A stretch of 64,000 bases of DNA. Origin: Rhabdophis nuchalis (lineage: Eukaryota > Chordata > Lepidosauria > Squamata > Natricidae). The stretch spans positions 147,134,962-147,198,961 of the forward strand of contig CM077644.1 of NCBI GenBank assembly GCA_039707465.1. Reading direction: 5' to 3'. The notes below the pieces were generated by a model. That model had not been told where the DNA came from. It did not search any database and saw only the letters and a program-made list of their open reading frames with translations. Below, one piece after another: positions 23,386 through 35,700 of the stretch; the stretch's first letter is position 1; every line of letters starts with the position of its first letter. The position numbers and the translations under genes were made by a program.

Positions 23386-24995
23386 CAGTGTTGGCAAACG
23401 TATTTTATTTTTATTTTATTTTATTAAATTTATACCCCGCCCTTCTCCTTGTTAGGACCCAGGGCGGCGCACAGGCATTATATAAAACCATAAATACAAT
23501 ATACATCAATTTAAAATATATTAAATTAATTCACCCGTGCTAAAACCCGTTTAAAACCGTAACCAAATTATAATTTATATTTAAAAGTCAGACGCGGGGG
23601 GCTATCCTAGGCCGGCTTGTTGGAATAAGTACGTCTTAAGACATTGGCAGAAGAGGCGGAGGTCCGAGGTAGTGCGAAGGTCGGGGGGTAGGTCGTTCCA
23701 GAGGGCCGGGCCCGCCACAGAGAAGGCTCTTCCCCTGGGTGTCGCCAGCCGGCATTGCCCGGCCGACGGCACCCGGAGTAGGCCCGCTCTGTGACGAAGG
23801 GATGTATGGGGCAGGAGGCGGTCTCGTATATAGCTAAGCCCCGAGCCATGGAGCGATTTAAAGATGGTGGTCAACACCTTGAAGCACACTCGAAAGGCCA
23901 CAGGCAGCCAGTGCAGCTCGCGCAGGAGAGGTGTTACGTGGGCTTGCCTTGAGGCACCCATAACCACCCGCGCGGCCGCATTCTGCACTAACTGCAGCTT
24001 TCGAGTGCACCTCAAGGGGAGCCCCATGTAGAGAGCGTTACAGTAATCCAGCCGAGATGTCACGAGCCTTTGAGTGACTGTGCGAAGGGCCCCCCGGTCT
24101 AGTAAGGGGCGCAACTGGCGTATCAGGCGAACCTGATAGAACGCCCCCCTGGCCACGGCCGCCACATGGTCCTCCATGGACAGCCGGGAATCCAGAAGGA
24201 CCCCCAAGTTGCGCGCCCTCTCCACGGGGGCAAGATGTTCGCCCCCAATGGCCAGTGTTGGATTTATCTGGCTAAACCGGGGTGCCGGAAACCACAGCCA
24301 CTCGGTCTTGGACGGGTTGAGTTTGAGTTTGTTACTACCCATCCAGATCCGTACGGCCTCCAGACACCGGGACAGCACCTCGACGGCATCGTTGGGGTGG
24401 TTTGGGGTGGATATGTACAGCTGAGTATCATCAGCGTACAGATGGTACTCCACCCCAAAACCACGGATGATCTCGCCCAGTGGCTTCATGTAGGTGTTGA
24501 ACAGAAGTGGCGAGAGGACCGACCCCTGAGGAACCCCTCGGGGCCGACCTCTGCCCTCCTGCCAACACCCATTGCGACCGACCAGAGAGGTATGATGAGA
24601 ACCACTGTAAAACGGTGCCTCTCAGCCCCAACCCCCCCAATCGGTGCAATAAGATACCATGACATGTGTATGTCAAAGATACCATGACATGTGTATGTCA
24701 AAGATGTCACACCACGACATTTTGGTTGACATGCCAGCCTTCACCTACATCCAACAACTATTCTCAAAGGCATGGCTCCAAAAATGAGTGTGTTTTATTC
24801 ATATTTCATTTTTGTAATTATTTGACATTTCTTTATATAGTACAGCTCACTACACGTGATTGGATTGCATTTTAAAAAAACAATAAATATGTCAAGAATA
24901 GAGTCTCTTTTGTTGGGGTGGGACATGCCAGCAGAGTCAAATTAGGCATTTTCTGAACTTTTGACATAATGAGCCCAAAAAGTTCACCATCACTG
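23386..24995. mobile_element. hAT element split by an L2-like LINE; perfect TSD CTCTAAAG
   Basis: Left end CAGTGTTGGCAAACG, right end GTTCACCATCACTG. The duplication CTCTAAAG is at 23378-23385 and 24996-25003. Nearly all of the left part is interrupted by the LINE at 23400-24655; the right remnant is 24656-24995. The ends match the family at 61898-62324. Confidence 0.8.
23400..24655 (-). mobile_element. L2-like LINE with reverse transcriptase catalytic motif, nested in hAT
   Basis: A 295-codon open frame (24489-23602) includes [13 protein letters not shown], the reverse-transcriptase YADD catalytic box, then [13 protein letters not shown] and [13 protein letters not shown]. An upstream frame to about 24690 adds RT palm sequence after a frameshift near 24480. 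The tail at 23400-23440 is AAAT-rich. It is the longest LINE copy here but lacks the endonuclease. Confidence 0.85.
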
Positions 24996-25149
24996 CTCTA
25001 AAGCATCGGAGAGCTTAAGGCACATTTCAGAGAAGCACGGAGGAGACATTTCAGAACCGGTCTCATCCTTCACTTCACACCCCTTTCTGATGGCTAATTA
25101 AATGCAACGAGCACAAAATAGGTACAATACATCTGATCAAAGTGGAGGG

Positions 25150-25445
25150 GAAAAAATGGTGTTTTAACAGATTAACAGAGTTGGAAGGGACCTTGTACAA
25201 CTTGTAGGGTAACCCCCCACCAAAGCAAGAGACCCTACACCATTTCAGACAAGTGGCTGTCCAGTCCCTTCTTGAAAGCTTCCAGTGATGAGGCTCCCAC
25301 AACTTCTGAAGGCAAACTGTTCCACTAGTTGATTGCTCTCACCATCAGAAAATTTCTCCTTATTTCTAGGTTGAATTTCCCCTTGATTAGTTTCCATCCA
25401 TTATTCCTTGTCTGGCCTTCAGGTGCTTTGGAAAATAGCTTGGCC
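25150..25445 (-). mobile_element. CR1 LINE 3' end
   Basis: The reverse complement carries the CR1 C-terminal nucleotides (AATTTTCTGATGGTGAGAGC, complement of 25335-25354) and the 3' UTR with CAGAGTTGGAAGGGACCTTG at about 25175. Frame decayed. Confidence 0.75.
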
Positions 25446-25689
25446 CGAAGGCCAGACAAGGAGAAATGGATGAAAATTATTCCACCCACTGGAACTGGGG
25501 TGGGTAATTACTTTTTCCCATGGGTCACCTGAGAACCTAGGGCAGCGGTGGAGGGCCAAACCAATAGAGCTGTGAAGGTGCATAGGCAGGCACATGGAAA
25601 TATATACATGGGGGGGAGAGAAGTCCCCTTCAGAATAAAAGCAATCCATATAGCCAGACAGAGGCAGCCAAAGGGCCAGATGTGACCCA

Positions 25690-26130
25690 GGGACTATAAA
25701 TTTATTTTATTTTATTTTAATCATATTTATATCCTGCCCTTCTCCACGAAGGACCCAGGGCGGCGCACAGGAATCTAAAAACATACAAAATGATAAATAC
25801 AAAATTTTAAAACATATTAAATTACAATCTTATGCTAAAACCAAATTAAAATAGCCCCGACGGGAAGTTAGGCTAGGTCGGCTTGCTGGAAAAGATGTGT
25901 CTTTAGACACTGGCGGAAGAGGCGGAGGTCCGAGATGATACGCAGTTCAGGGGGTAGGTCGTTCCAAAGGGCAGGGCCCGCCACAGAGAAGGCTCTTCCC
26001 CTGGGTGTCGCCAGTCAGCATTGCCAGGCCGATGGCACCCTGAGAAGGCCCTCTCTGTGGGAGCGGATCGGTCGAAGGGATGTATGGGGCAGGAGACGGT
26101 CTTGCATATAACTAGGCCCCGAGCCATGAT
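25690..26130 (-). mobile_element. L2-like LINE 3' end
   Basis: Same family as 23400-24655. An AAAT-rich tail at 25697-25720, TGTGCGCCGCCCTGGGTCC, and a C-terminal frame including [23 protein letters not shown] nucleotides. 5'-truncated near 26130. Confidence 0.8.
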
Positions 26131-26436
26131 AAAAAGCCCAGGTCTGCCCTAGAATAAATATCAAGAGATTAAAGGTGGAACTGCTGAGTGAGAGGTCCTC
26201 ACGATGGCTACCTGATGTCAAGGCTCTATGTTCCTTACAATTGCAGAAAGATTAGCAATGACAAAATAAAAAGAAAACCAAATATTTTAATTAATAAGAG
26301 GAACAACTAGGAAACTGCAGTGCAGAGAGACATCTGGTTTTATAGAAAGGTTGGCAAGACTAAAGATATTTACCTTTTTGAAGTTGAAAGATTGACTGCT
26401 TGGAATTGAGGACCTGAGAAATGGGTGCATGCTTAT

Positions 26437-27215
26437 ATAAATAACTAACTGGATACCCGTGCTTTGTGATGAAATTTAGTTCACAATCTATTGGCTCAAT
26501 GATTGAAACACATAAGGGAATATCGCTCCCGCCACCTTGAGTCTGGAAGCAGTTCCATAGATAGAAGGCATAGACATTTTGGTGAGGTACCGACATTTAG
26601 TACTGTAAGGCGCCCAAGACCGATCCTGAGTGGAGTTAAACATCTGCTAGTTTGAACTGATGCAAAGGCATGTGAGACTTATTTTCAGGTGGGGAGGGAG
26701 AGTAGAATGTCTACCTCCTTAGCATCAGAGCATGTTAATTGGCAGTTGGAACATTTATTTATTTATTTATTTATTTAAATTTATATCCCGCCCTTCTCCA
26801 AGAAGGACCCAGGGCGGCGCACAGGAAAATTTAAAAACATACAAAATACAATAAATATAATTTACAAAACTATTAAATAACCTATCCTGCGCTAAAACCA
26901 AATTTTAAAAACCCAATTTAAAACTACCTAAAAGTCCCCATGGGAGGTTAGGCTTGTTGAAACAAGAACAGAGTTCTTTCAGGTGGGAAGAAGGAGTAGA
27001 ACTCCTTAGCATCAGAGCATATTAATTATTATTAATTATTAATTATTGTATAAGAAATGCTAATGATCTGATGGTCATTTTGAAAAATCCTTTCTTAGCA
27101 AGCACCTAGAGGAACGTGCGTGCCAAATTTCAAGTTTGTAGGCTTTTACGGTTCTGGAGATTTCGTGATGAGTGAGTGGTATTTGCCTTTTATATAGTAT
27201 ATATAAAATAGAAGA
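26437..27215. mobile_element. Unclassified dispersed repeat with nested LINE tail
   Basis: Starts AACTAACTGGATACCCGTGC and ends in CCAAATTTCAAGTTTGTAGG, then a TTATATAG-type tail. The middle is interrupted by the LINE end at 26755-26960 and a diverged direct duplication. Confidence 0.5.
26755..26960 (-). mobile_element. L2-like LINE extreme 3' end
   Basis: A TTTA microsatellite tail followed by ATATCCCGCCCTTCTCCAAG and CAGGGCGGCGCACAGG. Flanked by a diverged direct duplication of about 50 bp (TCCTTAGCATCAGAGCAT at about 26719 and 26992). Confidence 0.75.
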
Positions 27216-27479
27216 TTAGTCCGCTAAAATTAATACTAGTTTTCTAAGAAAGGACTTGTTTTCAAGGCCTTGGGTGAAGGTCTTCTTTGGGCCTCTTATT
27301 CTTTTACTGAAGATGCTGAATCCTGTGAGTTCTTGGCAAGGTTGACGAATAATTAGTGGTAAAGCTGGTGTTTTGCATGTAGAAGGTCTCGGGTTCAGTA
27401 CTTGATATCTCCAGGTAAAATTGGGGAGAAGCCATTTGAAATCGGCTGTTAGACCAGGTATTCTCTAAAACGTCGCCAA

Positions 27480-27723
27480 AGCAAGAAGTAACAGGTGGAA
27501 GATTATCAAAGAGAAATCCAACCCAGAATTAAGGAGAAATTTCCTGACCGTGAGAACAATTAATCAGTGGAATGGCTTTCCTCCACAAGTTGTGGGTGCT
27601 CCATAATTGGAGGTTTTGAAAAGAGATTGGACAGCCCTTTGTCTGGAATGTAATAAGAGTTCTTGTTTGAATAGTGAGTTGGACTAAAAGATAGTCTAAA
27701 ATCTCTTCCTACTTTATTCTAAA
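27480..27723 (+). mobile_element. CR1 LINE 3' end
   Basis: Contains AATTAAGGAGAAATTTCCTG, AACAATTAATCAGTGGAATG and a GAGTTGGACTAAAAGATAG 3' UTR typical of CR1. The reading frame is broken. Confidence 0.75.
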
Positions 27724-27731
27724 CCCTAGAC

Positions 27732-27866
27732 CAGGGGTCTGCAAAGTCGGCTCTTTTAAGACTGGTGGACTTCAACTCCCAGAGTTTCCCAGCCAGCATA
27801 GCTGGCTGGGGAACTCTGGGAGTTGAAGTCCACCAGTCTTAAAAGAGCCGACTTTGCAGACCCCTG
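27732..27866. mobile_element. Palindromic hAT MITE (copy 5) with perfect TSD
   Basis: Ends CAGGGGTCTGC and GCAGACCCCTG, with perfect TSD CCCTAGAC (27724-27731, 27867-27874). The arms are almost perfectly complementary over about 60 bp, indicating a recent insertion. It sits at the tail of a CR1 fragment. Confidence 0.92.
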
Positions 27867-27874
27867 CCCTAGAC

Positions 27875-29036
27875 CACAAAAATATGCCTACCCTGATCTA
27901 GTAAGGAAAAATGCTGCATTTATTTAAAGTTTGTCCAACTACTGTATTTCTCCAGGATTTGAAGGTTTGAATCTTTTTTGTCAGTCAACAATGCTCACCT
28001 GTCCCTCCTTTTAATCTGAAGTTCTCCATTAAGTACTAATTTCATTTAGTGTCACAGCATTATAATAAATTAAACAGAAACTGTGAGAGTGATGGATTCC
28101 CTCCCCCCCCCCCATGCTAATTACCAGCTGGAAAGCAATTTAGGAAATACGCAGAATTGTTAGACTAAAGCAACATCAAAATGTTATTCAATTATATCCC
28201 TGTATTATTCAAGTAATTTAATTGTGATTCAGATTTATGGAAATAGCTTGATTTGTAGATGAAATTAAACACACAGAACAACAAAGCATGTCCTTCACCC
28301 TCCCTGTCCAAAATCTAATGTTCCTGTACATTTTAAAAATCTAATTAGAAAAAAACAGAATCAAGAAAATGTCTCAAATAAAATGCATTATACACCTGCC
28401 TTTTCAGAGCAAGTCTTCTTAATCCATGTGTCCATCTAGCAAACGCCACAGAAGTGCAGCACATATGGGAATTTCAATATAAACCTTTAGCGCCACCAGT
28501 GGGAAAAATTGAGTATCACACTAGACAACTACAGTAAACAGGAAATTTTCTGCCTTGAGGTTGAGAATGCCAGCTTCAGCATTTTGCTTGCTACTGAAAT
28601 AAATTTAGTTTCCAATGTACATGCTGTATGACAGGAATCAAAAATAGACTTTAGGTGAAAGACTATATGGAGGAAAGAATTGTAAGGATGGCAGAGATAG
28701 TAGAAATGGCTCTATTGATTTATCTGATTAAGGGAGGGAGCAGTAAATATTTTTTATAGAAGACAGGAAACCCTATATGAATTTTTGCTGAAAATAGATG
28801 AAGCTGAATTGGGGATTTTAGGAATCTATTGATTAAAAAGAGTAGATTATTGAAAGAAGGGAACATATGTCGTTTGTGAGACTGGAGATGGCAATTATTT
28901 GTTTGAAAGATTGGAAGTCACTCTTTGGAGATTTTATACATATACATGTGTGTGTGTGTGTGTGGTTTTTGAGCTGATAAATAAATAAATCAGGGAGACT
29001 AGGATAGATCTATTTCGAGCTATTTAGTTCTCATCA
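27875..29036. other. No gene seen
   Basis: AT-rich with a poly-C run at 28104 and a short (TG)n at 28949. No exon or transposon boundary could be defined. Confidence 0.4.
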
Positions 29037-29202
29037 GCTAGCCATACCCTTACTGGGATTCGAACCAGGGAAGTATTACATGTGAGGCAGTTGTAATTGC
29101 CTCTAGACCAACTGCTTCTATCCTGATCAGCTGAGACAGGAGGATAGTATATGCTTGTGTCACAACACCCTGTTAAGCCAAATCCCAGTAAGGGTATGGT
29201 TT
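29037..29202 (-). repeat. tRNA-like fold-back repeat
   Basis: On the minus strand AGTTGGTCTAGAGGC and CCTGGTTCGAATCCCAG sit where A and B boxes would be in a tRNA. The stretch CATACCCTTACTGGGATT at about 29042-29059 recurs inverted at about 29182-29199. Probably a tRNA-derived SINE half with an inverted duplicate; not a working tRNA gene, since no acceptor stem closes. Confidence 0.45.
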
Positions 29203-29204
29203 GT

Positions 29205-30519
29205 TTTTTATCTTTTTCTTTTACTGTTTTATATTTTTTGTCTTTTTTCATTTTCCCTTTTGTGTTCCTGTAATTTTTATAATCTTGTGTAAAATTCCCT
29301 TTTAATAATAATAAAAAAAAATTAAGCTATTGAAAACATACGTTAGAAAGTTAAACTGAGATTTTTTTATTTGTGGGTGGGAAGAAGGGGAAAAAGACTT
29401 TTTACTCCATGAAAAAGTGCAAACACAGTTCACTTGAGAGGGAAAGTTATTGAGGAGAGGGAGAGGGAGGGAGGGAGGGAACATTGAACATCCCTCCTGC
29501 TAAGGAGATACCTCCAGAGATGCTGAGTTACATGAATTACACAGGAGTTGCACAGGTCAAGAACTGGCATCTCCTGATCAATCTCTGGCGCAAGTGTCGT
29601 TTTTTATTTTTTATTATTAACCCTTTATTATATGGGTTGTTCAACGATTGTGCTGTTCTCCGATACCCAAAAACGTAATTTGATTCACTTTGTAGTAAGA
29701 AAGTGTTTTGCCTGATCACTTGTGTTTACAGGGTTATGAACATTCCCGTAGTGAACATTCAAAGTTACACGTTAAATGCCCCCTAGTGTTTACAAACAAG
29801 TCCTGAAACTACAAATCTTGCACCACCATGAGTTTTTGCCCTTATGAACATCAGCAGAGGCTCTGCAACATTCGTCCTGCATTCTGCTGGCCAAAATGGA
29901 GCTTCAGAGATGCCCCCGCCTCTCCCCTCCAACACTCCCTTTAGGCCAGTAAAGTGCTGGGCAAGGCCTGCGCAGGCGTAAACGGAGCTGCAGAGGGGTA
30001 CACACAGCTGAGAGGCTGGAGAGGAGACAGCTTGCTAGATCTTGACGGTAAGTGACATGCCACAACAGGTTGGGGGAAAAGTAATTGTGGGGAGCATGAG
30101 ATATTTCAGTGGATCGAGGAGGCCTTGGATGATCTTAAGCAGGTGGCATGTTCCATCACTATCCCCCATGGCCTTTCCCACTTGTAATATCTCATGTGCA
30201 CTTAACGAACGAGCATTCAATTAACGAATGTGTGGGCAAAAGGAGGGAGTGATCGCGTTCAAGGTACAAGATTCACTCCCACAAATCCTCAGGTTACAAA
30301 CAGAATGGGCTAGCTCCCATTCCATTCCATAGTAACTTCCTATATTTACTAAATGGTCCACATCTTACAAATTGTGCAAGTATTGTATAAACCTAGGGGC
30401 ACAACTGTACACACCTGGGCTCAGGAATTATTTTTAATGCCAAAAGCCTTATTTTGTCGTCCCAGTTCCAACTGGTGGAAGAGTAGTAAAAATGAATGGG
30501 TGTGGTTGTATATGAAACT
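29205..30519. other. No gene seen; possible decayed transposon
   Basis: The motifs GGTTATGAACATTCCCGTAG near 29732 and CACTTAACGAACGAGCATTC near 30198 look like worn ends of a TA-type MITE, but the pairing is too poor to define it. Confidence 0.35.
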
Positions 30520-31115
30520 ACTAGCCGTTCCTGGCCACACATTGCTGTGGCCCAGTCTGGTTAAATGGCCAACCAATCTGTGTGTAGATCCACACCTGCA
30601 CACACAAACACGTACACACAACCACCGTATAACCCCCAACCTACCTACTGTATTTCTTCCTCTCTCCCTCTACCTACCTACCTACTGTATTTCTCCCTCT
30701 CTATCTATCCCTCTACCTACCTACCTACTGTATTTCTCCCCCTCTCTCACCATGCATCTTATTTTGGGCCTAGTAGGGCTGCCTGGGCCACATGGGAGTG
30801 TGTCAAGTGTGAGGGAACATTGGATGCTTATTCGGTTGCTGAGGAAACGACCGTTGGAAATGTGAGGAGAGTGTGCGTGACGCATCATAATAAGCAGCCG
30901 GGTGGGAGGAGTTACAGGGAGGTGAAAACATGAGAAGTGTGTACCTTTTACGTTTGTGCTGCTTGCACGTGACACACGTGTGCCAGCCACACAAAATGTA
31001 CATATGATTGTTACTCCCTTTCTTAGCAACATTGTGTGAAATTTTGGTGCCGATCGATGCAGTACTTTCTGAGATTAGCGATTTTGCACAAACTATTTAA
31101 AATTTTTATTTATAT
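30520..31115. mobile_element. Unclassified dispersed repeat, ACTAGCCGTTCCTGGCC start
   Basis: Starts ACTAGCCGTTCCTGGCCACA and ends GAGATTAGCGATTTTGCACA, then TTTATATAGAT. The interior holds a CTACCTACCTACTGTATTTC repeat at 30640-30745. Confidence 0.5.
30640..30750. repeat. Imperfect tandem CTACCTAC/TGTATTTCTCCCTCTC repeat
   Basis: Three units of ACCTACCTACTGTATTTCTC-like sequence at about 30641, 30673 and 30718 inside the dispersed repeat at 30520-31115. Confidence 0.7.
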
Positions 31116-31119
31116 AGAT

Positions 31120-32041
31120 AATGCAGCAGCTCCATCTGTCAGTATCAATAACTCAGGAAAGGCACTGGAGGCTCTTAACAATCATGAACAATAAAGAAAT
31201 TTTTTTAATCAAAATGTTTCTGTGAAGATTTTGTAATTTAGGCAGATTACAGGGTTGTATTTTGTAAACCTAAGTCACCATGTAGGAGAAATCAAACATG
31301 CTATGTCTTATGGTGGGACTCTCTAAGCTTTTAAACAGTGTTGCAAGTAAGAAGGTCAACAAAAGGATTGCCACAGGAACATAGCCAATCATTTGTACAA
31401 TTTTTTTAAATAGTTACCTATAGACGTCCAGTGTAAAGGTGACTAACAGATGCAGAGATTAGTAAATAAACATAAAGTGCTAAAATCATTACTGGAATAT
31501 CTCTAAAATGTCTCATGTATGCATTTCGGACATCAAAAATCACCAATGGCTTGAATTTTACAATGCAGCCTCCTGAAACCAATGCAATCTTTAGGGGATT
31601 TTTGAGAGGGTGATTTCATGTAAAAAAAATATGTATCACAAAATCAAGGTACACATATACCAAAATAATTAGCTTTTATCCATATCTAAATCAGCTAATC
31701 CATGATCTAACCATTCAAAATCCATAGATGGACAACTGTTTTATTAGAATTGAAAGATGTGTGCGCGCATGAATTTTCCAGAACTTGTCAATTGGTGAAT
31801 ACTACAGCACAGAAGCAATAAATTGGTTGGTTGGTTGGTTGATTGGTTGGTTGGACAGATGGATTCCAATCCAGCATTGTAGTCGTTGCAGCCATAAAGT
31901 CTGCTGGCAGACCGATTTTAATTTTCAAGTCCTTATGGCTAGGCTAAATTTTGAATCTTCATAAACCAAGTGCATTAGTCAACCAAATGCAAGAGGATAA
32001 CAAATTCTACCTCCTTTCAGAGACCAAAAAATCCAGAGAGA
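31120..32041. other. No gene seen
   Basis: Apart from the GGTT microsatellite, unique-looking AT-rich DNA. Confidence 0.4.
31812..31853. repeat. (GGTT)n microsatellite
   Basis: About ten GGTT/GATT units with a single interruption. Confidence 0.9.
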
Positions 32042-32408
32042 CAGTGGTATGATTCAAAAAATTTTACTACTGGTTCTTTGGCCATGGCTTGATAGGTGTG
32101 GCAGGGAAAGGATACTGCAAAATCCCCATTCCCTCCCCACCCTAGGGGAAGGATTCTGCAAAAGCTCCATTCCCTTTCCACTCCTGGGGGAAGGTTACTG
32201 CAAAATCTCCATTCCTACCCCACCCCACTAACCTGCTTTCCAGCTCCGTTCTCCTGTGCAGGGCAACAAAAGACCCAGCCAATCAGCTGGGACTCAGGAG
32301 GCAGCAAATAGATCGAGGATGGGGCCAGCCAAAGGTGGTATTTGCCAGTCCTCAAAATTTCCGCTACTGGTTCACTAGAACGGTTAGAACTGGCTGAATA
32401 CCACCTCT
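32042..32408. mobile_element. hAT element of the 9308 family
   Basis: Left end CAGTGGTATGATTC, right end GAATACCACCTCT. It has the same repeated CAAAATCCCCATTCCCTCC core units. The TSD is not readable. Confidence 0.75.
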
Positions 32409-32708
32409 CCATGGAGATCACTGAGACATAAATCTGCTATCTGCCATGGGATGGATTAACAGGCTGCTAGCCTAGCAGGCAGCTTTTTCATTGTGATTGA
32501 CTGATTGATCATGTCCCATCAAGTCAGCGTCAACTCTAACTCTTGGCAACTACATGACAATCTATTCCTAAACTGGTCTTTCAGGTCTTCCATTAGAGGA
32601 TGTTCATTGTCCTGGATTCCAAAGTTATTTGCAAACACAAAGAGAGATTCATCTGTTACTTTCACACTCTTGAAAAATAGAGATCAGACATTTTTTTTTT
32701 TTTTTGCT

Positions 32709-32714
32709 TTTATT
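32709..32714 (-). terminator. Possible PCGF3 distal polyadenylation signal
   Basis: An AATAAA hexamer on the minus strand is followed within a few bases by a run of about 16 A. The A-run could also prime cDNA artefacts or mark an old retroposon tail, so this is only a candidate. Confidence 0.3.
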
Positions 32715-35700
32715 ACAAGCATATAATATTAATTGGCAGAACACTGAATACAAGCTTCACTATCATAAAAATCAAAACAAGCAATAATTCCCAGAAAGGC
32801 TTATTCAGACAAAAACTAGCCACCAATAGTACAAAAGTTACACAGCAACACAAAGCATAAAAAAATGTAAACGTCCAATTGAAACCAAGCCAAAACTATG
32901 ATTTTTTTTTTCTCCCCAATACGGCAAGAATTTTCAGTCACTTTATGATGCCACATAGTAAGGATAAAGGATTAAATGGTTGCACTGGCTTATTGTCCTA
33001 TAACCCTAAATTGCCTGGTTGCTATACTGATCGCATTTTAAAAAAAATAGGGTATTTTTTGGAGGACCCTGTTATACAATGGGTATGCACAGCACATCTA
33101 GTTGACTCCTCATGCAAGAACATGTGCCCGATCACACAACGTATAGGGGACAGGGTGACCTACCAACATTTTTCTTTAATTGAATGTTTATGGACCCCTG
33201 CCCTTGGCAAAAGCTATTCATTCAGCAACAGATCTAGATATGGGATTCCAGATATCTACTGCAGTGCACTATGTTGAGTGTATGTTTTGTAATAAACAGA
33301 CGGTGGCCAGGCAAGAAAGCAAGCAAGCACATGGTGCTTCCTTTACCGCTTCCCTTGTACTCTTCAGCCATGGGTAAAAATATCTGTTTGCTGGGTGGCA
33401 GGACAAGTGGTGGATAGGGAAAACTGTTAAGCATACACACTCCTACTCCTCCCCTGTACATCACCCTCTTGACATTTTTAGGGTTAGCTATATAGGCTCT
33501 TGGAGACTTTAGGGTTAGCAAGAGATTCTTGGAGCAAGAATTATGTGACGTAAGTTCCACTTAGAAAGGAAAGCATGCTTCCAAGCCAAGAGTACACCTC
33601 TGAAGAAAAATGCTGTGTTCTCTGTGCACATTTTGACTACAAGGTGAAGATATCCACTTGCAATTTTGACATGCAATGGTCTGCCTGTGTGCCTTGTCAT
33701 TTTATATTTTAAATCCCAAAGCCCACACGCAAATATATGCTAAGTTAAGGTATCACATGAAGTGTTTAACACCAGAGCAATTACCTGAGGAAATACAGAA
33801 AGAGGATTTTTTTCTGTAAAATACAGTTTGGTCTGCAGTAAATGCATTTCTTATGTACTGTTTTAAAATATAAAGTTATCAAAGAGTCATAGTGTAGATG
33901 TACAAACTGGTTGGCTTTCTCCTATTGCATTTGCAGCTCAGTTTCAAATAATTGCAAATAGGTTAACATTAACTTAATGTTAATAAGTCTGCCATCCACT
34001 GGAAAAGAAGAAAGACAGTAAATTTCCCAAGGATTAATTAAGTCGTTATGAAAACAACAGGAGCCAGATAAACTTTCCAAAAGCTCAAATCCAATTGAAG
34101 AAAAAAAAAAATAGCACCATCATAGTTTGTAATCTGATATTTAAAATTATTGTATTACTCCCAGAACATAAAGAGATTGTGTCTAGAGCATTGCACAACC
34201 GCAAAGAAATAAATATTTCCAAGTTCAATGGTATCATATTGAGAAATACCAGACATACCAATGGCACACAAGAAACATTTCTGATAGGCTGCAAGTTTCC
34301 ACAGTTCACATTGAAGAGGTCTTGCCAGATCGCTGTTAAAATATTGCCAACAGGTAGTTCTTGCACACAGAAACAACTTCCCATTTATCATTTTTTTAAG
34401 AATCCCAAGAAAAGGGAGACGGAAGGAGATCCCATTCGAATGTAAACTTAAAACTACCTACATAATCTTTCTCCAAACTGCAGTTAGTCAATGCTACATT
34501 TACCATTTTAAAAGTATGCCTAACAGAAGCATGTTTCCAACCTATTGCACAAAAAGCATAAAGTAATGCTCTCTTTATCCATACAAAAACATACCATTTT
34601 TTTAAAAAAAAAAAATAAGAATAAATGGGGCCAAACTAAAATTACACTAAATGTGGCAACTAAGGGCAGCCAATCGCTGCTTTATGTTTGTTTGCTGCTT
34701 TATGACGTCTCATTAAACTTACCCAGGATTTAAGTTACAAAGTTCTGCTCTGGGTTTTCCTCCCCTCCTAAGTGATGAGAAAGAAATACAGAATGTAAAG
34801 ATACCACACTCTTTACATCAGACCCTACAACAGATGGAAAACAGGCAAGACAGGTGCCATTTTTGATAAGAGACCCTCATTTAGTGCAAAATCTAATTTG
34901 GCCCCTCACAAAAGGAAGGAAGAAGCTTGTAAAAAACATCTCACAATTTCATTTTATATGCCCATAAATAAAGCTGGACCATCGAAACCAAAAAAAAAAG
35001 GTAAAAATAATAATTAAAAAAAATACTCAGATGGTAAAAAGTAAGAGAGAAAGCTTAAAATAGAATAAATAATTTTATAAAGTTAACTTTTCAACCCCCC
35101 CATCTTATTTAAAATTCAATATTATATATTCTGATTTCTCTATCTTAAAAAGAAAATTATACCAAGCGAGAGCATCAGCCTGCCTCGTCCTGTCTTTTTG
35201 TTGCTAAAGATAATGCAACAAGACCATTTGACTGCTTTCGTTTACCAGTGGTAAGCAGTTAATTAAAACAAAGAACAGAAATTACTTCACAGTTAATCAT
35301 GTATCACTTAATCAATCTAGACAAACTTAATGTAGCCGGAGCAACTCCAAGCCACTTATGCTAGAAGTGAAGACCTAAAGCCAGAAAAATCAACAGAATG
35401 TTTCCCCACCCAAATCATTGTGCAACCTGCCCCTTAAAAGCTTCACAGAAGAGAGACAGCTGATATAACAAGAATCTGTTCTACTGGTATTAACCATCGT
35501 TTTTCTGATAAAACAAGACAGGCCTTTGAAACAAATAATCCCCAAAGGATGCCGTTTCCATAGGAGAAGAAATATTCTGAGAAACTGTTTAGAAGGAAAA
35601 CAAAAATTCTTTTTTTAAAAAAGTATTTTCTGCCACTGTCATTGTGGACAGGCTGTTAGAAAATAATCATCTATGAGTGATAAAACCAGCTTGGGTGTCA

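Noticed and set aside
23602..24489. 295-codon frame as a host gene
   Set aside because: It is the reverse transcriptase part of an L2-like LINE (YADD motif, LINE C-terminus), with family copies nearby.
30353..30933. 170- and 122-codon open frames
   Set aside because: They overlap a dispersed repeat with CTAC/CTCC tandem units and lack splice context or conserved motifs.
32879..33277. 132-codon open frame at the far end of the putative PCGF3 3' UTR
   Set aside because: Runs opposite to PCGF3, no family resemblance, and no splice or start context.
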